Below, piece by piece: positions 1-5,218 of a DNA stretch of 5,218 bases (position 1 is the stretch's first letter; each line of letters begins with the position of its first letter). Under the pieces are notes generated by a model, which was not told the origin of the DNA, searched no databases, and saw only the letters and a program-made list of their open reading frames with translations. A program made the position numbers and the translations under genes. The stretch is from Pseudomonadota bacterium (lineage in GTDB: Bacteria > Myxococcota > Polyangia > GCA-2747355 > JACKDQ01), in the NCBI GenBank assembly GCA_030591195.1, contig JAUVBO010000326.1:1-5218 (forward strand), read 5' to 3'.

Positions 1-525
1 CAGCTCGGGATCGGGGTTGCGGTGGCAGGTCAAGCACCAGCTCATGCTCAGCGGTGCGTGCTGGTAGACGACCTTCATCCGATCCACCCGGCCGTGGCAG
101 TTGGCGCAGCCAACGCCGGCCGCCAGGTGGGCGCTGTGGTCGAAGTAGGCGTAGTCGGCGAGCATGTGGATCCGGACCCAGGGGATCGGTTCTCCGGTCC
201 CAAACGATCGGCGGACCAGCGTCAGCTTCAAGCTCTTCGGCAGCGACAGCTTCTCGTGGCATCCCATGCACGACGACGTCGGCGGGATCGCGGCGTGGGC
301 CGCGCGCTCGACCGTGTTGTGGCAGTAGCGGCAGTCCATGCCGAGGTCGCCGGCGTGGAGCTTGTGGCTGTAAGGCAAGGGCTGAGCCGGCATGTAGCCG
401 GCATTGGTGTACTTGGGCGAGACCCAGTACCAGACGGCGAACACCACCCCGACGAGACCGAGGCTCAAGCCCCCGACCACGTACTTGGGCGTTCGATTGG
501 CCCAGGGAGGGAAGATCACTGGCAC
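1..525 (-). CDS. actA: Alternative complex III multiheme cytochrome c subunit ActA (partial, 3' end outside window)
   Basis: Membrane-anchored periplasmic cytochrome c of alternative complex III, the quinol:cytochrome c (or direct-to-oxidase) reductase that replaces bc1 in many bacteria. The first 175 residues are in the window. Residues 1-15 are a short cytoplasmic head, followed by one membrane segment at about 16-35 and no signal-peptidase site, so it is an N-terminal anchor. Four CXXCH heme c sites follow: CRYCH (65-69), CMGCH (86-90), CANCH (140-144) and CLTCH (164-168). The stretch HKLHAGDLGMDCRYCHNTVE is typical of the family, and other His residues (54, 57, 130, 133) are candidate distal heme ligands. 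The family normally has five hemes, so a fifth CXXCH is expected beyond the left edge. The GTG start is chosen because it gives the family N-terminus and has AGGAG 7 nt upstream. As actA usually opens the act operon, actB should follow to the left. Confidence 0.9.
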   Translation of the reverse strand, partial: MPVIFPPWANRTPKYVVGGLSLGLVGVVFAVWYWVSPKYTNAGYMPAQPLPYSHKLHAGDLGMDCRYCHNTVERAAHAAIPPTSSCMGCHEKLSLPKSLKLTLVRRSFGTGEPIPWVRIHMLADYAYFDHSAHLAAGVGCANCHGRVDRMKVVYQHAPLSMSWCLTCHRNPDPEL

Positions 526-532
526 GCTGGCT

Positions 533-537
533 CTCCT
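533..537 (-). promoter_or_regulatory. Ribosome binding site of actA
   Basis: AGGAG on the minus strand lies 7 nt before the GTG at 525-523. It decides between this GTG and a second in-frame GTG two codons later (519-517). Confidence 0.7.
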
Positions 538-575
538 GCCTAGGGGGAGGTACCGATGTCAGATTCCACGCGGGC

Positions 576-604
576 AGTATCGTCAGGTTTTGGGGCTACG
601 CCAA
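576..604 (-). promoter_or_regulatory. Candidate sigma70-type promoter for actA
   Basis: On the minus strand TTGGCG (604-599) and GATACT (581-576) are separated by exactly 17 nt, each matching the consensus at 4 of 6 positions. Transcription would start near 569-570 and give a leader of about 45 nt that contains the actA ribosome site. It is the only well-spaced pair I found in the 148-nt gap. The call rests on consensus matching by eye; the sigma factors of this organism may prefer other sequences. Confidence 0.4.
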
Positions 605-636
605 GGGCGAATTTCGGCACTGCGCTGCATGAATGT

Positions 637-658
637 CCGGCGCCGGGCCCGGCACCGG
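637..658. repeat. GC-rich inverted repeat after the minus-strand SRPBCC gene
   Basis: A 22-bp near-perfect palindrome (CCGGCGCCGGG followed by CCCGGCACCGG) in which 10 of 11 base pairs match, with a perfect 12-bp core GCCGGGCCCGGC. It lies 15 nt past the stop codon of the minus-strand SRPBCC gene and about 32 nt before the candidate actA promoter. A hairpin here could slow or end transcription from that gene. There is no T-run after it on the minus strand, so it is not a standard intrinsic terminator. Confidence 0.45.
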
Positions 659-673
659 CGCTGAAGTTGAAGC

Positions 674-1207
674 TCAACGGACCCGCCGACGGAGGTGAGC
701 GAAGAGGCGGGGTACCGCCTTCGCGGCAACGAGTCTTTGGATCGCGAGTGGCACCGGGATCAGGGGCTCGGCATGGAGGATGTATATCGCCAAGGTGCGG
801 GTTCGATCCTGTACATGAGGGTAGAGCGTCCACCGCCCACCGTTGACGCGGTAGTCGCCCTCCACCAGGTGCCACTCCCGTTGATACCTCTCACCGGGGA
901 TCACGGTGTGGATCGCATCGGTGACCGAGGTCAGGTCACGAAGCGGAAAGGGCATGCCCACGGTCAGTCGGGCGCGTACCCGATCCCCCTCGCGGGAGAG
1001 CTCTGCGGAGCGCTTCACGCCGGCCATGTTGTGCTGGAAGTCGCCGACGCGATCGATCAGCTCCCAGACGCGCTCGGGGGGGGCGTCGAGGATCGCCTTG
1101 ACGTGGATCGCCGGCACCGCCGAGCCGGCCACGTCCTTGGTCTCGATGATCAGCTCGCCGCGAGTGAGCTTCGCCGCCGTCGCCGGATCGATCTTGTTCT
1201 CGCACAT
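674..1207 (-). CDS. START-like / SRPBCC (polyketide cyclase/COQ10-type) protein, no signal peptide
   Basis: A 177-residue protein of the SRPBCC fold, a deep hydrophobic cavity that binds lipids or other apolar ligands. The core runs from about residue 30 to 155. It holds the N-terminal strand and helix typical of the fold (VKAILDAPPERVWELIDRVG, 36-55), then the GDRVRARLTVGMPFPLRDLT region (74-93) and the GDYRVNGGRWTL strand (117-128). The C-terminal helix (about 151-177) ends in a basic tail, LRRRVR. No signal peptide or membrane segment is seen, so it is probably cytoplasmic. The start was chosen because AGGAG lies 11 nt upstream and the paralog alignment begins just after it; ATG at 1243-1241 and GTG at 1336-1334 are longer alternatives. 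It is a close paralog of the plus-strand gene at 1359-1949, with which it is head to head. No catalytic residues can be named and the ligand is unknown. Confidence 0.8.
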   Translation of the reverse strand: MCENKIDPATAAKLTRGELIIETKDVAGSAVPAIHVKAILDAPPERVWELIDRVGDFQHNMAGVKRSAELSREGDRVRARLTVGMPFPLRDLTSVTDAIHTVIPGERYQREWHLVEGDYRVNGGRWTLYPHVQDRTRTLAIYILHAEPLIPVPLAIQRLVAAKAVPRLFAHLRRRVR

Positions 1208-1218
1208 CGGGCCGCTGG

Positions 1219-1223
1219 CTCCT
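1219..1223 (-). promoter_or_regulatory. Ribosome binding site supporting the 1207 start
   Basis: AGGAG on the minus strand, 11 nt before the ATG at 1207-1205. The spacing is long but usable. The alternative ATG at 1243-1241 has no purine-rich stretch upstream, which is why the shorter form of the SRPBCC protein is preferred. Confidence 0.45.
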
Positions 1224-1300
1224 ACCGTCGCCGGCGATCGCATAGCACAGCGGCTGAGGCGATTCACCCCCCGATGGTGTGGGCGTGGCGACCCAGCCCG

Positions 1301-1329
1301 TTGGGCCCCAGCGAGGGCGATGCTATACT
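1301..1329 (+). promoter_or_regulatory. Extended -10 promoter for the plus-strand three-gene operon
   Basis: TTGGGC (1301-1306) and TATACT (1324-1329) are 17 nt apart. The -10 matches TATAAT at 5 of 6 positions and is preceded by TG plus one base (TGC, 1321-1323), an extended -10 that can offset a weak -35 (3 of 6). Transcription would start near 1335-1337, leaving a leader of only about 23 nt before the ATG at 1359. TATA-like sequence is rare in such GC-rich DNA, which adds weight. Confidence 0.6.
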
Positions 1330-1331
1330 CG

Positions 1332-1353
1332 GACACGGGAGCGACCCTGTGTC
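1332..1353. promoter_or_regulatory. Dyad overlapping the predicted transcription start (possible operator)
   Basis: GACACGGG (1332-1339) and CCCTGTGTC (1345-1353) form an 8-bp inverted repeat with one unpaired T and a 5-nt centre (AGCGA). It covers the predicted transcription start and most of the short leader. The expected start lies inside the left arm, so a DNA-binding repressor site is more likely than an RNA hairpin. No regulator gene is in the window. Confidence 0.4.
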
Positions 1354-1358
1354 ATAAT

Positions 1359-1949
1359 ATGCTGCAATTCTGGTTATTTGCTCGTCTTGCGTGCTGCCTC
1401 ACGATCCTGATCGTCACTGTCCGACCGGCCGTCGCGGGCAACTGGACTCAGGCGCTCGAGCGGGGCGAGATCCTCGCCTACACCCACAAATCGAAGCGCT
1501 GCGCCAACGAGCTCGTCGCCAAGGCGATCATCGAGGCGTCTCCCGAGCGGGTCTGGAAGCTCGTCGATCATTGCGGCGGCTACCAGCGGGTGATGCCCCG
1601 GGTGCGACGTTCCAAGGAGGTCTCCCGCGATGGCGACAGGGTGGCCTGCCTGCTGACCATCGACATGCCGTTTCCCTACTCGGACCTGACCTCGGTCACG
1701 GCCGCCGAGCACCGCACGGGCCGGGGCCGTTGGTCGCGGCGCTGGAAGCTCCGGTCGGGCGACTACAAGGTCAACCGTGGCAGCTGGTCGCTGCGGCGCT
1801 ACAAGGGGATGCCCGGGCGCACCTACATGGTCTATCAGGCCTGCGTCGAGCCGAAGGTCTGGGTGCCCGGTTGGATCCGCAACCTCGGGCAGAAACGCAT
1901 CCTGCCCCAGATGATCCGCAACATCCGTGCGGCGTTGAAGAAGAAGTGA
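1359..1949 (+). CDS. Exported START-like / SRPBCC protein
   Basis: A 196-residue protein with a Sec signal peptide. It has a short n-region ending in Arg9, a hydrophobic core at about 10-21, and an AVA|GN cleavage site after residue 26, so the mature protein of about 170 residues should be periplasmic. The mature part is an SRPBCC domain with the same landmarks as the divergent paralog: SPERVWKLVD (61-70), MPRVRRSKEVSRDGDRV (79-95), MPFPYSDLTSVT (103-114), GDYKVNRGSWSL (134-145) and a basic tail, LKKK. By hand count 38 of 65 core residues match the paralog. Four cysteines (48, 72, 97, 162) lie in the mature part, at positions where the paralog has none, which fits disulfides in an oxidising compartment. 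The ATG is set by the signal peptide; no clear Shine-Dalgarno precedes it. It is the first gene of a three-gene operon. The ligand is unknown. Confidence 0.85.
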   Translation: MLQFWLFARLACCLTILIVTVRPAVAGNWTQALERGEILAYTHKSKRCANELVAKAIIEASPERVWKLVDHCGGYQRVMPRVRRSKEVSRDGDRVACLLTIDMPFPYSDLTSVTAAEHRTGRGRWSRRWKLRSGDYKVNRGSWSLRRYKGMPGRTYMVYQACVEPKVWVPGWIRNLGQKRILPQMIRNIRAALKKK

Positions 1950-2938
1950 CGCCGACGCTGAGCCAGCTCCGCGACCTTGGCGTGGCATACCGGCGCGCGG
2001 CCGGTGTCCGCGCGATCGAGACGCTGGTGCGCAGCCTCTCGGCCGCCGGCCGGCTGCTGCCCGACTCGCGGCCGGGGCGCCACGGCGTCGAGGTGCTGCG
2101 CGACGTGCCCTACCTCAGCGGCGGCGGACCGGAAAACAGCCTCGACATCTACCGGCCGGCGACGCGCCCCCCTTGGCCGGTGGCGCTCTATGTCCACGGC
2201 GGGGGGTTCAACATCCTCTCCAAGGACACCCACTGGGTGATGGGGCTGCAGCTCGCCCGTGGGGGTTACCTGACCTTCAACATCAACTACCGCCTGGCCC
2301 CGCGCGCCCCGTTCCCCGCGGCGCTGGTGGACACCGGCTGCGCCCTGACCTGGGTCGTCGAGCACGCCGCCGAATATGGCGGCGACCTCGGCCGCCTGGT
2401 GCTCGCCGGCGAGTCGGCGGGCGCCAACCTGGTCACGGCGCTCACGGTCGCCTGCTGTTACCAGCGGGACGAGCCGTGGGCCGAGCCGATCTGGCAGCTA
2501 GGCGTGGTGCCCAGCGCCGTGGTCCCCGCCTGCGGCCTGTTGCAGGTGAGCGACATCGCGCGGCTGCAGGGCGCCGCTTCGCTGCCCCTGTTCGTCCGTG
2601 ACCGGTTGAAGTCGTCGACCGAGGCATACATTGGCGGCACCGCGGTTCCCGTCGAGCGGCGCGAGCTGTCCGATCCGTTACTGGTCCTCGAGCGCGGCGC
2701 CGCTCCGGGGCGCCCCTTGCCGCCGTTCTGTGTCCCCGTGGGCACCGCCGATCCAGTGCTCGACGACACCCGGCGGCTCGCGGCGGCCCTCGACGCGCTC
2801 GGCGTCGCGTGCGACGCGCGCTACTACTCCGGCGAGCATCACGCATTCCACGCCTTGATCTGGCGCGACGCGGCCAAGCGGTGCTGGCGTGACATCTTCG
2901 ACTTCCTCGACCTGCACCTGGGCGAGGCGGCGGCCTGA
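1946..2938 (+). CDS. Alpha/beta hydrolase of the hormone-sensitive-lipase type (carboxylesterase)
   Basis: A 330-residue serine esterase, probably acting on short- to medium-chain esters in the cytoplasm; no signal peptide is seen. Family IV (HSL-like, Abhydrolase_3) landmarks appear in order: the oxyanion motif HGGGF (84-88), NYRLAPRAPFPA (114-125), the nucleophile elbow GESAG with Ser157 (155-159), a DPVLDD stretch with the likely catalytic Asp269, and EHHAFH with the likely catalytic His299. The triad is therefore complete and the length is normal for the family. The GTG start overlaps the TGA stop of the preceding SRPBCC gene by 4 nt (GTGA), so translation is probably coupled; only a weak purine run (AAGAAGAA) lies upstream. 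Pairing with an exported ligand-binding protein and an outer-membrane barrel suggests a lipid or ester substrate, but the substrate cannot be named. Confidence 0.88.
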   Translation: MTPTLSQLRDLGVAYRRAAGVRAIETLVRSLSAAGRLLPDSRPGRHGVEVLRDVPYLSGGGPENSLDIYRPATRPPWPVALYVHGGGFNILSKDTHWVMGLQLARGGYLTFNINYRLAPRAPFPAALVDTGCALTWVVEHAAEYGGDLGRLVLAGESAGANLVTALTVACCYQRDEPWAEPIWQLGVVPSAVVPACGLLQVSDIARLQGAASLPLFVRDRLKSSTEAYIGGTAVPVERRELSDPLLVLERGAAPGRPLPPFCVPVGTADPVLDDTRRLAAALDALGVACDARYYSGEHHAFHALIWRDAAKRCWRDIFDFLDLHLGEAAA

Positions 2939-2944
2939 GCCCCG

Positions 2945-4207
2945 GTGGGTCGCCGACGGAGACCCCGGGCGTCCCTGGTGGCGGTGGGGCTGCTGGTGGC
3001 CCTCGCGCCGGGCGCTGCTCACGCCGAGGCCAAGCCGCCGAAGCCGCAGCGGCAGGACCCCCACGGCAAGCGCTGGTACCTGGTGCCGAACGTCGCCTTC
3101 GACACCGACGACGGGCTCGGTTTCGGGGTGCGTGGCGAGCTGGCCTTCGACGCACCGAAGCACCGGCCGTACCGCACGGCGTACATGGTCCACGCCTTCG
3201 CCACCCTGCGAGGCTTTCACCACCATCGATTCCGGTTCGACCGGGTGGGCATCGGCCCCGGCCGCCGCTTCCGGATCACCGTGCACCTCGCCTGGCGCCA
3301 GTGGCTCAACGATGGCTACTGGGGCATCGGCAACCGGACGGTGCGCGAGCGCGACTACGTCGGGGGCTTCGACGGCGACGATGATCCGCGGCGCAAGCGC
3401 TATCGCTATACGCTCTTGCAGCCGTTTGGCCACGCGACGCTGCGGGCGCGGCTCGCCGACCGCTGGTCGCTGTTTTCGGCGCTCAATGCCAAGTGGAGCA
3501 TCGTCGAGACCTACCAGGGATCACTGCTCGCGGCTCACCGTCCGTATGGCGTCGGCGGGGGGCTGGGGATCCTCGTCTCGGGCGGGGCGATCTACGACTC
3601 CCGTCGCCCCGAGGTGAACCCCCGCGAGGGCGTCTTCGCCGAGCTCAGCGGACGGATCGCGCTGCCGATGCCCGAGGGGGCAGGGACCTTCGGCGGACCG
3701 TTCGCGTCGGTGCGCGGCTACCTCTCGCCCACGTCGTGGCTGGTGCTCGCTGGCCGGCTGATGGGCGAGTGGCTCCTGGGCGAGGTTCCGTTCTACGAAA
3801 TGGTCCACTGGGGCGGGTCGGTGCCGGTGGCGGGCTTCGGCGGCTTCGAGACCCTGCGCGGGATCTCGTTTGGTCGCTGGCGCGCTCCGGGCAAGGCGAT
3901 CCTCAACACCGAGGCGCGGATCCACTTCCTGCGCCACACGATCTTCGGCAAGCCGATGGTCTGGCAGCTGGCGCTGTTCTTCGATGCGGGCACGGTGTGG
4001 GGGGCGGGCGACGACGACACGGAACCGCGGGCGAAGCTCTTTCCGATCCATCCGGCGGGCGGCGTCGGGGTGCGGGCGATCTTCCAGCAGGCCTTCGTCG
4101 GGCGGATCGACACGGGTCTCGGAATCGACCCGGTCCGCGAGCCCGACGGCACCATCGACGACGCGCTGTCGTGGGGCATCTACGTCGTCTTCGATCACGC
4201 TTTCTGA
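2945..4207 (+). CDS. Omp85-family (D15 surface antigen) outer-membrane beta-barrel protein, no POTRA
   Basis: A 420-residue secreted beta-barrel. It has a signal peptide with an Arg-rich n-region (RRRRPR, 3-8), a hydrophobic core (11-20) and an AHA|EA cleavage site after residue 27. Barrel landmarks of the Omp85 C-terminal domain are YDSR...NPREGVF (217-231), the loop-6 motif LRG (304-306), NTEAR (321-325), FFDAG (345-349) and GVGVR (373-377). The protein ends in an aromatic-rich strand with C-terminal Phe, the usual BamA recognition signal. Only about 25 residues separate the signal peptide from the first barrel strands, so there is no room for a POTRA domain; BamA and TamA have several. The GTG start is 6 nt after the hydrolase stop and is chosen for the signal peptide; no strong ribosome site is seen. 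Its role is uncertain: transport, lipid insertion or a structural surface protein are all possible. Confidence 0.82.
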   Translation: MGRRRRPRASLVAVGLLVALAPGAAHAEAKPPKPQRQDPHGKRWYLVPNVAFDTDDGLGFGVRGELAFDAPKHRPYRTAYMVHAFATLRGFHHHRFRFDRVGIGPGRRFRITVHLAWRQWLNDGYWGIGNRTVRERDYVGGFDGDDDPRRKRYRYTLLQPFGHATLRARLADRWSLFSALNAKWSIVETYQGSLLAAHRPYGVGGGLGILVSGGAIYDSRRPEVNPREGVFAELSGRIALPMPEGAGTFGGPFASVRGYLSPTSWLVLAGRLMGEWLLGEVPFYEMVHWGGSVPVAGFGGFETLRGISFGRWRAPGKAILNTEARIHFLRHTIFGKPMVWQLALFFDAGTVWGAGDDDTEPRAKLFPIHPAGGVGVRAIFQQAFVGRIDTGLGIDPVREPDGTIDDALSWGIYVVFDHAF

Positions 4208-4224
4208 GAGCTGCCGAGCGCAGG

Positions 4225-4890
4225 CTACTTGGAGGGGTTCTCGAGCATCACGCTCACGGCGCGGTGCTCGACCTGGGACAGGCCATAGTCGTCGGTGGGG
4301 TAGAAGCCGCGCAGCCGACCGAGCTGATCGACGATCGCGACGCTGCCCGAGTGGACGATGTCCATTTGGTTCTTCTCGTCGCGCTCTTGCTGGCCGAGGT
4401 GGGACTTGAAGCCCTCGGTGATCAGCTGGCGGATCCGGCTGTCGTCCTTGTCGGTGAGGAAGGTCCAGCGATCGAAGTTGGCGCCATATTCGCGGCCGTA
4501 GTAGAGCAGCTTCTTCGGCGTGTCGGTCTGGGGATCGATGCTGATGCTGACCAGCTTGATGTCGACCTTCAGCCGGTCTAGCCGGTCCTGCAGCTTGCGC
4601 ACCGCCTTGGTTAGCTTGGGGCAGATCGAGGGGCAACTGGTGAAGAAGAAGTTGGCCACGTAGACCTTGCCGCGCAGCTCGGCGCTGCCGAACGGCTTGC
4701 CGAACTGATTGGTGAAGCGGTAGGCGGGGATCCGGGCCAGCACCGGCGGCGGCTCGGGGATCCGCCGGAGCAGCGGGCGGATCAGCGGGATCGCGACGAT
4801 GCCGGCGAGCGCCGCCCAGATGAACGGGTTGCGCACCAGGCGGTGGAGCCGCGTCACCGGCGGGGGGGGCTGCCCTAGCTCGTCGGCCAT
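4225..4890 (-). CDS. senC: Sco1/SenC/PrrC-family copper chaperone for cytochrome oxidase
   Basis: A 221-residue membrane-anchored thioredoxin-fold protein that delivers copper to, or reduces, the CuA site of cytochrome c oxidase on the periplasmic side. One membrane anchor lies at about residues 23-40. The Sco domain then shows the copper-binding CPSICP motif (Cys86 and Cys90), SISIDPQTDTP (115-125) and the distal copper ligand His180 in DIVHSGSVAIVD. All three copper ligands are present and the length is normal. The ATG overlaps the end of ctaB by 16 nt in another frame, and no Shine-Dalgarno is seen before it, so it is probably translated by coupling with ctaB. Its stop is 17 nt from the stop of the convergent barrel gene, with no evident terminator between them. 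Confidence 0.92.
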   Translation of the reverse strand: MADELGQPPPPVTRLHRLVRNPFIWAALAGIVAIPLIRPLLRRIPEPPPVLARIPAYRFTNQFGKPFGSAELRGKVYVANFFFTSCPSICPKLTKAVRKLQDRLDRLKVDIKLVSISIDPQTDTPKKLLYYGREYGANFDRWTFLTDKDDSRIRQLITEGFKSHLGQQERDEKNQMDIVHSGSVAIVDQLGRLRGFYPTDDYGLSQVEHRAVSVMLENPSK

Positions 4891-5218
4891 CGGAAGATCG
4901 TGTCGAGGAAGAGCCCGGCGTAGAGCAGCGGGAGGTAGATCAGCGTCGCGATGAACAGCTGCCGGGCGTGCCGCCGCGCTTGCCGTGCGGAGACCCGCGC
5001 CGTGCGCCGGGCGGTGTGGACGGCCACGTAGAGCAACCCGAGGCCGGCCGCGAGGGCCACCGCGTAGTAGACCCAGCCAGTCGCGCCGATCGGCGTCAGC
5101 AGCAACGAGGTTGGCACCAGGAGCGCCGCTCCGCCGACCGAGTGCAGGTGCGCCCGTCCCTCGCGGCGCAGGGGCAGCGCCTTGATCCCGGCGCGGTCGT
5201 AGTCGGCGGCGCGGTTGA
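4875..5218 (-). CDS. ctaB: Protoheme IX farnesyltransferase (heme O synthase), C-terminal part
   Basis: The last 113 residues of a UbiA-superfamily membrane prenyltransferase that adds a farnesyl group to heme b to make heme O, a precursor of heme a or direct cofactor of terminal oxidases. The window opens at NRAADYDRAGIKALPL, matching the conserved Y-x-x-AGI-x-x-LP loop of CtaB/CyoE. Three membrane segments follow: about 26-43 (LLVPTSLLLTP), 46-67 (VYYAVALAAGLGLLYVAV) and 90-108 (LFIATLIYLPLLYAGLFLD), with a basic Arg-rich loop between the last two. The catalytic Asp-rich motifs belong to the missing N-terminal part, so identity rests on the C-terminal pattern and on the downstream sco gene, its usual partner. 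The whole family is about 290-310 residues, so nearly two thirds lies beyond the right edge. Confidence 0.85.
   Translation of the reverse strand, partial: NRAADYDRAGIKALPLRREGRAHLHSVGGAALLVPTSLLLTPIGATGWVYYAVALAAGLGLLYVAVHTARRTARVSARQARRHARQLFIATLIYLPLLYAGLFLDTIFRWPTS

Noticed and set aside
1208..1336. Longer N-terminus for the minus-strand SRPBCC gene (GTG at 1336 or ATG at 1243)
   Set aside because: The extra residues form neither a signal peptide nor anything like the paralog. The 1336 start would place the coding region over the opposite promoter and dyad. AGGAG favours 1207.
906..1358. Long in-frame plus-strand extension upstream of the exported SRPBCC gene
   Set aside because: It runs antisense to the other SRPBCC gene and across the promoter region. 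Its translation is Arg/Ser-rich without a recognisable domain, and the ATG at 1359 begins a clean signal peptide.
1330..1358. Second promoter CGGACA-17-CATAAT
   Set aside because: The match is fair, but transcription would start around 1365, after the ATG at 1359, and remove the start of the signal peptide.
1391..1945. Open plus-strand frame continuous with the alpha/beta hydrolase, suggesting a fusion protein
   Set aside because: This stretch is the out-of-frame reading of the exported SRPBCC gene. The hydrolase domain needs nothing before the GTG at 1946.
4208..4224. Bidirectional terminator between the convergent barrel and sco genes
   Set aside because: The gap is only 17 nt. The best stem (CTGC/GCAG, 4 bp) has no T-run on either strand.
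3521..4636. Long minus-strand open frame spanning the barrel gene and half of sco
   Set aside because: It lies opposite the barrel gene and in a different frame from sco, both of which have clear family motifs. Its translation is Arg/Pro/Ala-rich low-complexity sequence typical of GC-rich shadow frames.
1..5218. Mobile elements, CRISPR repeats, tRNA or attachment sites
   Set aside because: No transposase or integrase motifs, regularly spaced direct repeats, cloverleaf sequences or flanking target duplications were seen on either strand.

Overview
The window is GC-rich bacterial chromosome with no mobile element, CRISPR array, tRNA or rRNA gene visible. The gene set is heme O synthase, a Sco copper chaperone, the multiheme subunit of alternative complex III, a single-barrel Omp85 protein and START-like proteins. 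Together with the base composition this suggests a Gram-negative aerobe, most likely from the Myxococcota (old Deltaproteobacteria) or a nearby phylum. The assignment is by inference; no lineage marker gene is present.

Layout from left to right. (1) 1-525, minus strand: the start of actA, the membrane-anchored multiheme cytochrome c of alternative complex III. It runs off the left edge, with its ribosome site and a candidate promoter (576-604) just upstream. (2) 674-1207, minus strand: a START-like/SRPBCC protein with no signal peptide. (3) 1208-1358: a divergent intergenic region with a good plus-strand promoter (1301-1329) followed by a dyad (1332-1353). (4) 1359-4207, plus strand: a tight three-gene operon. 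It holds a second SRPBCC protein that is a clear paralog of the first but carries a signal peptide, a hormone-sensitive-lipase-type alpha/beta hydrolase, and a secreted outer-membrane Omp85/D15 barrel without POTRA domains. (5) 4225-5218, minus strand: the end of ctaB (heme O synthase; its 5' end is outside the window), overlapping the complete sco/senC gene.

The two edges belong to one theme, aerobic respiration: heme O for the oxidase, copper delivery to its CuA centre, and alternative complex III as quinol:cytochrome c oxidoreductase. All of these lie on the minus strand in the order ctaB, sco, (gap), actA. The four genes in the gap (674-4207) have no obvious respiratory role and look like an insertion into a ctaB-sco-act cluster.

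The most interesting part is this middle block. It contains two head-to-head START-like paralogs, one apparently cytoplasmic and one apparently periplasmic, the latter with four mature cysteines that the other lacks. The exported copy is translationally joined to an esterase and an outer-membrane barrel. A role in binding, hydrolysing or moving a hydrophobic ligand at the envelope is a reasonable guess, but nothing in the sequence names the ligand.
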